Assembly: GCA_964431805.1 (NCBI GenBank)
Contig: CAYSKV010000001.1
Location: 68,979 to 132,978, forward strand
Reading direction: 5' to 3'
Length of the DNA stretch: 64,000 nt
Source of the DNA: JACPHD01 sp964431805
GTDB taxonomy: Bacteria; Patescibacteriota; Patescibacteriia; Patescibacteriales; GWC2-42-12
This document shows, one piece after another, positions 59,601 through 64,000 of this stretch (positions are counted from its first letter, which is position 1; every line of letters begins with the position of its first letter). Both the position numbers and the translations under genes were made by a program. The notes beneath the pieces were generated by a model, which was not told where the DNA came from, ran no database searches, and was given only the letters and a program-made list of their open reading frames with translations.

Positions 59601-61417
59601 CTATTAGCTGTTCCTCCCCCGATATTATATCTGCCGATCGCTACAGAATCATAACTTTGAGCCGCAGTTGCTTCTCCTAAAGATGCTGAATTATATCCAG
59701 AGGCAGTTGTTAAAAGCCCCGTGGCTAAAGCATTCGGCCCAGAAGCAGTATTATAATCTCCTAAAGCTACAGAATAATTTCCAGAAGCAGTGTTGCCTCC
59801 GCCTAATGCTATACTATAACCGCCAGAAGCTATATTACCGTAACCTAAGGCTATAGATCCTTCGCCAATTGATGCATCTGAAATCGCAGAATCCCATGTT
59901 CCTGCTCTAAAAGCGCCTTTTTTAGGATACCAAAAGAAAAGTGATTCATAAGAAGCGTCGGAATTAATAGTAGGAGTTGAGGCTCCACTACCATATTCTT
60001 GTTCTGAAAAAATATCTCCATTAACTGTTAATTTATATCCTGGGCTCGTCGTGCCAATGCCAACATTTCCCCCATCTAAAACAGTAAATACTTCGTTAGA
60101 ACCATCAAATAGATTAATAATATCACCACTACCATCTTGTACAACAGATAAGGCTGTATTTGAACTAGCTGAATTTAGAGCAAGTTGTTTAGCATTAAAA
60201 TTAATTTGGTCAGTGGTTGAACTATTGCCAAAGTTTAAAATATCATTAATTGTGTCTATGGTTAAATTGTTAATCGTTCCGTCGCCTATTGTTAGAGCTG
60301 AAGTTGAGGCTACGTCTAAATCCAGAGCGCCATTTAAATCCATATCGCCGTTAAATTGAGAGATGCCGGAATGGTTTAAACTTCCGGTAATAGTCACTAT
60401 GTCATCACTGGTGTTAACCGAGAAAGTGTCATTAGAGCCGTCGCCCACGGTTAGAGCCGTGCCATTTTGGTCTATGTCTAATAGATTGTTTAAATCAACT
60501 ATGCCAGCGATTAAAACATGTTCGCCGTTTAGAGATGTGTCACCAGCGACAGTTAGGCCGCCTTCACCAGCCGATAGACTTTGCGTACCAACCGGGCCGG
60601 TAGAGCCTAGGCTTGGGACTTCAGTATGGCCGGCTGCAAAAGTACCGGTGACATAGGTGTTGTTGTTGATTATTTGAGTGCCGGTGATTAATGAACCGTC
60701 GGTAATAGTAACTCCATTTAGTTTAATCGAGCCGGTCACTATTAGATCTTTAACTGTTAGAGCAGAATTAAATACTGCGTCGCCCAGAAATTCGCTAGCG
60801 CCCGAAACAGTTAGTTTATCTTTTAGTTTAGTCTGACCTGAAACATTCAGAGAACCGCCGACAGTGGTGTCGCCGATGATAGAGAGATTTTTAGGGGTGG
60901 GGGCGGAGACAACTTTAGTAGAGTTTTGTTGAATGATTTGGGGTTGGGTAATAATTCTTTCAACGACTTGCGGTGGTTGCGGATTGGTTTGATTATTATC
61001 GATAGTATTATTAGCTTGATTTACAGTATCATTAACTTGAGGCTGATTATCGGTTTGATCGTTAGATAAATATTTAACATATTTATTCTTTAAACTGTCG
61101 GGTATAATAAAATCCATCAAACGCGAATATATATCTTTTAGCGAACGCCAAGAATCATCTGCATATTGTATAATCGGCGAAGTTTCAGAATAGGTTTCCG
61201 AAACCCCAGCCACACGACCATTTCTAATTTTTTCTTGATTAAAATTAGAATATAGAGAACCGGCAAGAAAAATAATTACTAACACCGTTAAACAAATAGT
61301 AAGGTTAATGGCTGTATTTTTCGAAAAATTAAAAAAGTTGTATGTTTTTTTATTAAAAGAAATAAAAAAATCTTTACAACTTTTTGATATTTTGAGAATT
61401 TTTTCCTTTAATAGCAT
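53645..61417 (-). CDS. Giant N-terminally anchored fibre with YadA-like head repeats and lectin/FGE-like tip
   Basis: A 2590-residue surface protein. Residues about 34-57 form a transmembrane anchor with the rest outside. About 58-170 is a spacer with Asn/Gln/Pro-rich sequence. The shaft has many NVGIGTTSPxxKLxV repeats. YadA-like head repeats (SIALGxGNxASG) fill about 515-600; a second set (NxAxGxxALxxNTxGxxN, about 25 residues each) fills about 845-1125. A unit of 489 residues is duplicated in tandem (about 1193-2179). Residues about 2384-2590 form a distinct Cys-containing domain (GFVWVPGSAKYG ... NIGFRCAK) like FGE-sulfatase/C-type-lectin folds. Trimeric adhesins normally anchor at the C-terminus; here the polarity is reversed. 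An attachment role is inferred. Confidence 0.85.
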   Translation of the reverse strand: MLLKEKILKISKSCKDFFISFNKKTYNFFNFSKNTAINLTICLTVLVIIFLAGSLYSNFNQEKIRNGRVAGVSETYSETSPIIQYADDSWRSLKDIYSRLMDFIIPDSLKNKYVKYLSNDQTDNQPQVNDTVNQANNTIDNNQTNPQPPQVVERIITQPQIIQQNSTKVVSAPTPKNLSIIGDTTVGGSLNVSGQTKLKDKLTVSGASEFLGDAVFNSALTVKDLIVTGSIKLNGVTITDGSLITGTQIINNNTYVTGTFAAGHTEVPSLGSTGPVGTQSLSAGEGGLTVAGDTSLNGEHVLIAGIVDLNNLLDIDQNGTALTVGDGSNDTFSVNTSDDIVTITGSLNHSGISQFNGDMDLNGALDLDVASTSALTIGDGTINNLTIDTINDILNFGNSSTTDQINFNAKQLALNSASSNTALSVVQDGSGDIINLFDGSNEVFTVLDGGNVGIGTTSPGYKLTVNGDIFSEQEYGSGASTPTINSDASYESLFFWYPKKGAFRAGTWDSAISDASIGEGSIALGYGNIASGGYSIALGGGNTASGNYSVALGDYNTASGPNALATGLLTTASGYNSASLGEATAAQSYDSVAIGRYNIGGGTANSWVSTDSLFEIGIGSSAGSRANALTVLKNGNIGIGTSSPLSKLSIQGTTGSDILNIASSTGASLMYINSTGNIGIGTTTPRTIFHIAGTDGLVIPVGTTAQRPTPTTGTIRYNSETSQFEGYGNISWGSLGGVIDVDQDTKITAEDSAGADNDQLKFSTAGSERMRIDSNGNVGIGTTTPYSLFSISNSASTAVNTPLFTIASTTAGTSTSTLMTVLANGFIGIGTTNPNNLIQVANLINFDNTDYNTSLGYQAGLYQVVGAQYNTFIGYQAGYASSTASTNVADYNTAVGYQSLYSNTTGYDNLAIGSEALRSNTIGNGNLAIGYRALYANKENTGNTAVGTRALEDNLSFSNAAFGYEVLMQNTSGNGNIAVGNQTLYTNTSGNNNSALGYQALTNSNSSYNSAVGHSALHNTSRGPGNSALGYYSGYYNTTGGSLTLIGAFAGQGASSYNASALTAVGTYSLYNIGTGADYNTALGYRSGYNVTTGANNVLLGFQAGESLTTGSNNIVIGYNIDTPAVDSANTLNIGNLLFGTGLDGSNTTLSTGNIGIGTSSPLTKLSVQATAGSDILNIASSTGTSLMYINAAGNVGIGTTSPFTKLSVIGDAYIAGNLTATGTITSSGLLVSGDILPSANLTYNIGTSTYRWNEGWFGTLNIGTSTWSIKNSDDGRLSIFDSASGAGNERISILTNGNVGIGTSSPYAKLSIENTLGGSTPLFIIASSTAGVATSTYLMVTNNGNVGIGAANPTAKFYVTTPTGNAGQDIFRFDNSFGNNASMYMTWDGTVHMTGGLSISTITANKIDMGTFAEINNSSPNGTGLNLFGWTGINLRTTMGTALTIDDSAIPNTAIAGRLGVGTTSPYSMLSISNSVSTAVNTPLFTIASTTAGTSTSTLMTVLANGNVGIGTANAQNLLTLQKSGSASTQEDIVFMGELSNGPGTIYNSGRIYSTFDSNNYQSARITLATPTGTNTFTDTLTVKNTNVGIGITTPLNKLTVATSGNSFAAHIGGDITQNQWTGLMLGYLGTGGGANYSKAGIAFKRTDNTRGRGDMYILNDNADDNNNVDITDVVTTFQAGGNVGIGTTSPFTKLSVIGDAYIAGNLTATGTITSSGLLVSGDILPSANLTYNIGTSTYRWNEGWFGTLNIGTSTWSIKNSDDGRLSIFDSASGAGNERISILTNGNVGIGTSSPYAKLSIENTLGGSTPLFIIASSTAGVATSTYLMVTNNGNVGIGAANPTAKFYVTTPTGNAGQDIFRFDNSFGNNASMYMTWDGTVHMTGGLSISTITANKIDMGTFAEINNSSPNGTGLNLFGWTGINLRTTMGTALTIDDSAIPNTAIAGRLGVGTTSPYSMLSISNSVSTAVNTPLFTIASTTAGTSTSTLMTVLANGNVGIGTANAQNLLTLQKSGSASTQEDIVFMGELSNGPGTIYNSGRIYSTFDSNNYQSARITLATPTGTNTFTDTLTVKNTNVGIGITTPLNKLTVATSGNSFAAHIGGDITQNQWTGLMLGYLGTGGGANYSKAGIAFKRTDNTRGRGDMYILNDNADDNNNVDITDVVTTFQAGGNVGIGTTSPQALLTVGSSTPVYLLAGDKYNSAYISGLLEVGGTGTSTIASNLDVLGTLHATNSYVGDLIFANNFRFTEAASGITPQALFLQNQNGENIMSFDENGSIIIGKDSVSEPGQEPEVKIVELTEITASSTKTAFIVNQSGSGDIADFQANGVSIMNIAQSGEVKVAGSMLVDGRIMLCAGGYCSNALDSAVDETMADLGVEGKVVAGAFEGYCEDGFVWVPGSAKYGTLPGFCVQADLMKDELDQIKTNISQGEAQIACQTLGTGYHLIGENEWLTIAENILQNPDNDSDTNIAGMQLATTSISYKLNNDNLINNLVGEVGEWTNKNVTVAGLPVTPLADNWFEYSDVSDYKGLDIAPDYYLTDVDNNIGKIYVGSTSGLKAFVRGSTGIYGLDLSHSPSEQSTNIGFRCAK
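54879..57838. repeat. Tandem direct duplication, 1467-bp period, inside the fibre gene
   Basis: 54879-56371 matches 56346-57838 at an offset of 1467 bases (489 codons, in frame). Every stretch I compared was identical, including silent positions. The units overlap by 26 bases of shared NVGIGTTSP-coding sequence, which probably served as the recombination point. Boundaries: base 54878 versus 56345 differs, and base 56372 versus 57839 differs. Confidence 0.9.
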
Positions 61418-61508
61418 GGGGATATATTATGAGAAAAAAAATTTATTTAATATTAGACCAATAGAAAATCTAATTAGACAATTTATGTGTCATGACTAGT
61501 TATCAACA

Positions 61509-61537
61509 ATTATAACAAAAAAAATAAATTACCACAA
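61509..61537 (-). promoter_or_regulatory. Promoter of the giant fibre gene
   Basis: On the minus strand TGTTATAAT, with TATAAT at 61509-61514, and TTGTGG (61532-61537) 17 bases upstream. The leader would be about 85 bases. The region 61418-61632 is divergent and holds nothing else I recognise, apart from the next promoter. Confidence 0.55.
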
Positions 61538-61604
61538 TATTTTTTGCCCATTAAAGTCAAGGGGTTATAAAATAATATTGGGTCTTTATTTTTTAGACAA
61601 TTTC

Positions 61605-61613
61605 TGCTAAAAT
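61605..61613 (+). promoter_or_regulatory. Extended -10 promoter of the radical SAM gene
   Basis: TGCTAAAAT with TAAAAT at 61608-61613; no clear -35 box. Transcription should start about 13 bases before the ATG at 61633. Confidence 0.5.
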
Positions 61614-61632
61614 ATAGGCGCAAGAAATATAT

Positions 61633-62646
61633 ATGCAAGAAGCCAAATTTTACAAAAAATTAGACGATAAAATCGTGGCTTGCGAACTTTGCCATCAGGC
61701 TTGCTTTATAAAAAATAAGTCAGTCGGGACTTGCCGAGTTAGAAAAAATATCAACGGTGAATTGTTTTCTTTAGTCTACGGTTACCCGATAGCTATTAAT
61801 GTTGATCCGATTGAGAAAAAACCCTTATTTCATTTTCAACCAGGCAGTTTAAGTTATTCTCTCGGTACTCTGGGCTGTAATTTTAGATGCGCTAATTGCC
61901 AAAATTGGGATATCAGCCAAGCTTTAGCTATTGAAAAAAAAGTTAAAAATATAAATTTTATTGAACCGGAAAAAATTGTGAGCGATGCTATAGCTAATAA
62001 TTGCTCATCAATCTCTTTCACATACAACGAGCCAACAATTTTTACTGAATACGCTTTATCAATTATGGAATTGGCGCATAAAGTAAACTTAAAAAATGTC
62101 TGGGTCTCTAACGGCTATATGAGCGAACGATGCTTAAGAGCGATTATCCCCCATCTTGACGCTATTAACGTTGATCTAAAATCCATGGACGAAAATTTTT
62201 ATTTAAAAAATTGCGGCGCTAAATTACAACCGGTTTTAGAGAATCTTAAAACCATAAAAAAATCCGCCGTTGATCTTGAAATTACTACTTTAATTATACC
62301 CGGCCTATCAGACGATTACGCGATGCTTAAATCTTTAGCGGAATTTATAGCTAACGAACTCGGCACTGACGTGCCTTGGCATGTTACAAAATTCTCTCCG
62401 GCTATTTCCTGGAAATTAAAAAGAACTCCGCCGACTTCCGAAGAAACTATTTTTGAAATTTGCGACATCGGAAAAAATGCCGGACTAAAATATGTTTATG
62501 CCGGCAATACTTTAAGCGAAGAAAAAGAAAATACTTATTGTCCGGCTTGCGGCGAATTAGCTATCCGCCGTTTTGGCTATGAAATAGAAAGGCTTGATAA
62601 GCATGGCCGCTGCCCTAATTGCGATAAAAACCTAGACATTTTCTAA
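61633..62646 (+). CDS. amrS: AmmeMemoRadiSam-system radical SAM enzyme (AmrS-like)
   Basis: A 337-residue radical SAM protein. The 4Fe-4S motif is CNFRCANC (C82, C86, C89). The N-terminus has an extra Cys set (CELCHQACFI) and GTCRVRKNINGELFSLVYG, as in AmrS/PflA-like enzymes; ISFTYNEPTIFTEY and NLKNVWVSNGYMS are core blocks. The C-terminus ends in a zinc-ribbon (YCPACGELAIRR and CPNCDKN). In the AmmeMemoRadiSam system it works with AMMECR1 and Memo proteins, which are not in the window. The reaction is not established from sequence. Confidence 0.85.
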   Translation: MQEAKFYKKLDDKIVACELCHQACFIKNKSVGTCRVRKNINGELFSLVYGYPIAINVDPIEKKPLFHFQPGSLSYSLGTLGCNFRCANCQNWDISQALAIEKKVKNINFIEPEKIVSDAIANNCSSISFTYNEPTIFTEYALSIMELAHKVNLKNVWVSNGYMSERCLRAIIPHLDAINVDLKSMDENFYLKNCGAKLQPVLENLKTIKKSAVDLEITTLIIPGLSDDYAMLKSLAEFIANELGTDVPWHVTKFSPAISWKLKRTPPTSEETIFEICDIGKNAGLKYVYAGNTLSEEKENTYCPACGELAIRRFGYEIERLDKHGRCPNCDKNLDIF

Positions 62647-62651
62647 TAATA

Positions 62652-62680
62652 TTGACAAGCTTTCTAAGCTGTATTATATT
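62652..62680 (+). promoter_or_regulatory. Sigma-70 promoter of clpB
   Basis: TTGACA (62652-62657) and TATATT (62675-62680) with a 17-base spacer, directly before the CIRCE operator. Confidence 0.8.
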
Positions 62681-62684
62681 GAAA

Positions 62685-62711
62685 TTAGCACTCTAAAGCT
62701 TTGAGTGCTAA
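62685..62711 (+). promoter_or_regulatory. CIRCE operator (HrcA binding site)
   Basis: TTAGCACTC (62685-62693), nine bases, GAGTGCTAA (62703-62711): a perfect CIRCE inverted repeat. It begins four bases after the -10 box, so HrcA bound there would block transcription of clpB. hrcA itself is not in the window. Confidence 0.95.
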
Positions 62712-62781
62712 TAATTAATAATAAATCATTTTTTCGTTATTAATCGATAATTGATAATTGAAAATTGATAATTAGCTTAAT

Positions 62782-64000
62782 ATGTTTGATAAATTTACTC
62801 ATAAATCTCAGGAAGCCATTATTAACGCGCAAATTATCGCGCAAGATAACGGCCAACAACAAATTGAAGCTTTGCATTTACTCGCTTCCCTGCTCGCTCA
62901 AAACGAGAGTTTAATAAAACCGATTCTAGAAAAATTGGGTATTAATTTTCTCCAAATAGAAAAACAAACCAAAGAGATTATAGAAAAACTGCCGAAAATT
63001 TTAGTTTCCGCAAACGTCGGTACGGTTCAAGGCACGGCCGAAGTGGCTATGATTTTAGAGCGCGCTAAAAAAGAAGCGGACAAAATCGGCGACGAATATA
63101 TTTCTACCGAACATTTATTTTTATCTTTAATCGGCGTAAAATCAAGAGCTCAAGAAATATTAATTAGCGCCGGAGTTGAATATGCCGAAGTTTTAAAAAT
63201 ATTAGCGAAGTTAAGAGGCTCGCAAGTTATAACCGATCCGGAACCAGAATCAAAATTCAGAGTTTTAGAAAAATACGCTATTAACTTAACCGAATTAGCG
63301 CGAAATGAAAAACTTGATCCGGTGATTGGCCGCGATGAAGAAATTAGGCGCATTATGCAAGTCTTATCAAGGCGCACTAAAAATAATCCGGTTTTAATCG
63401 GCGAAGCTGGCACGGGTAAAACCGCCATCATAGAAGGCTTAGCGCAACGCATTGTCGCCGGAGACGTACCAGAAACTTTAAAAGGCAAAGAATTAATTTC
63501 GCTTGACCTCGGCGCTTTAGTCGCCGGCTCAAAATTCAGAGGTGAATTTGAAGACCGCCTAAAAGCCGTTTTAAAAGAGATAAAAGCACAAGGCGGCAAT
63601 ATAATACTATTTATTGATGAATTACACACCTTAGTAGGCGCAGGAGCTTCTGAGGGCTCAATGGACGCTTCTAATATGTTAAAACCGGCCTTAGCCCGCG
63701 GAGAATTAAAAGCCGTTGGCGCTACGACTACACGTGAATATCAAAAATATATTGAAAAAGACGCGGCCTTAGAAAGACGCTTTCAGCCGATTTATGTTTC
63801 CGAACCTTCAATCGAAGATACGATCGCAATTCTTCGCGGCATTAAAGAAAAATATGAAGTGCACCACGGCGTAAGAATTACGGATGATGCTTTAATCGCC
63901 GCGGCTAAACTATCTTCCCGTTATATTACCGATAGATTTCTCCCGGATAAAGCCGTGGATTTAGTTGATGAAGCGACTTCGGCTTTACGCATGGAAATAG
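62782..64000 (+). CDS. clpB: ClpB-type AAA+ disaggregase, N-terminal part (3' end outside window)
   Basis: 406 codons visible from ATG 62782 to the window edge. N-terminal Clp domain (about 1-145, MFDKFTHKSQEAI...), linker, then the first AAA+ module: Walker A GEAGTGKT (207-214), Walker B ILFIDELHTLVG, and DAALERRFQPIYV with the arginine finger. Walker A is commonly GEPGVGKT in ClpB, so two residues differ. ClpB with DnaK dissolves aggregates after heat stress; ClpC is the alternative, but CIRCE control and ALERRFQ fit ClpB. The middle domain that would decide lies beyond the edge. Confidence 0.88.
   Translation, partial: MFDKFTHKSQEAIINAQIIAQDNGQQQIEALHLLASLLAQNESLIKPILEKLGINFLQIEKQTKEIIEKLPKILVSANVGTVQGTAEVAMILERAKKEADKIGDEYISTEHLFLSLIGVKSRAQEILISAGVEYAEVLKILAKLRGSQVITDPEPESKFRVLEKYAINLTELARNEKLDPVIGRDEEIRRIMQVLSRRTKNNPVLIGEAGTGKTAIIEGLAQRIVAGDVPETLKGKELISLDLGALVAGSKFRGEFEDRLKAVLKEIKAQGGNIILFIDELHTLVGAGASEGSMDASNMLKPALARGELKAVGATTTREYQKYIEKDAALERRFQPIYVSEPSIEDTIAILRGIKEKYEVHHGVRITDDALIAAAKLSSRYITDRFLPDKAVDLVDEATSALRMEI

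Noticed and set aside
53645..61417. CRISPR-like regular repeats
   Set aside because: The repeated short DNA codes for NVGIGTTSP at irregular spacing inside one long frame; no spacer array.
63150..63629. Long minus-strand frame opposite clpB
   Set aside because: The plus strand encodes a clear ClpB AAA+ module; the antisense frame has no recognisable features.

Overview
The window looks like a chromosomal segment of a Candidate Phyla Radiation (Patescibacteria) bacterium, most likely Parcubacteria-like. This is inference from gene content: DUF4012 and Ig-like membrane proteins, a short alanyl-tRNA synthetase, short or trimmed ribosomal proteins, a giant N-anchored surface fibre, many glycosyltransferases and almost no biosynthetic enzymes. 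The DNA is AT-rich. TGA is used as a stop (for example at the ATGA overlap near 30013), so the standard bacterial code applies. Most starts lack a recognisable Shine-Dalgarno sequence. I found no tRNA, rRNA, CRISPR array, transposase or reverse transcriptase.

Layout. 1-10900 holds the end of an FG-GAP/VCBS surface protein, then a glycan block: a UDP-glucuronate decarboxylase-like enzyme, GT2, DUF2304, three GT4 enzymes, a GT39-like transferase, a polytopic membrane protein and a methyltransferase. 10980-11819 (-) is a foreign-looking gene ending in a cold-shock-like domain. 12037-20576 encodes a DUF4012 protein, an Ig-like anchored protein, an unusual Tgt and an O-antigen ligase/TPR protein. 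20673-24117 holds mnmA, a lone receiver protein and alaS. 24308-28415 is the infA-rpmJ-rpsM-rpsK-rpsD-rpoA-rplQ-rplM-rpsI operon. 28571-33269 is a second polysaccharide operon (flippase, GT4, GT2, polymerase). 33354-37907 carries greA, lysS, serS and small enzymes. 37912-43493 is an envelope cluster (hydrolase, MurF-like ligase, DegT, FemX-like, FtsQ).

43494-44117 is a structured region with two possible microproteins. From 44118 to 61417 genes are on the minus strand: NERD protein, HEAAH metalloprotein, glutamine synthetase, M23 peptidase, GltX, a ParB-like protein, an FTR/thioredoxin pair, a WecG-Nudix fusion, a Thr/Pro/Glu-rich anchored protein, a four-helix-bundle protein and a 2590-residue fibre. 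61633-64000 holds an AmrS-like radical SAM enzyme and the start of clpB behind a perfect CIRCE operator.

Most notable: (1) five copies of an intergenic triple-palindrome element with compensatory changes, one with its loop inverted; (2) an RNA polymerase alpha subunit whose C-terminal domain is replaced by an acidic linker and an AT-hook-like tail; (3) the giant YadA-like fibre with a lectin/FGE-like tip and a 1467-bp apparently identical tandem duplication; (4) a Tgt without its zinc ligands; (5) a WecG-Nudix fusion next to an FTR/thioredoxin pair; (6) three genes with strong Shine-Dalgarno sequences among neighbours that lack them.
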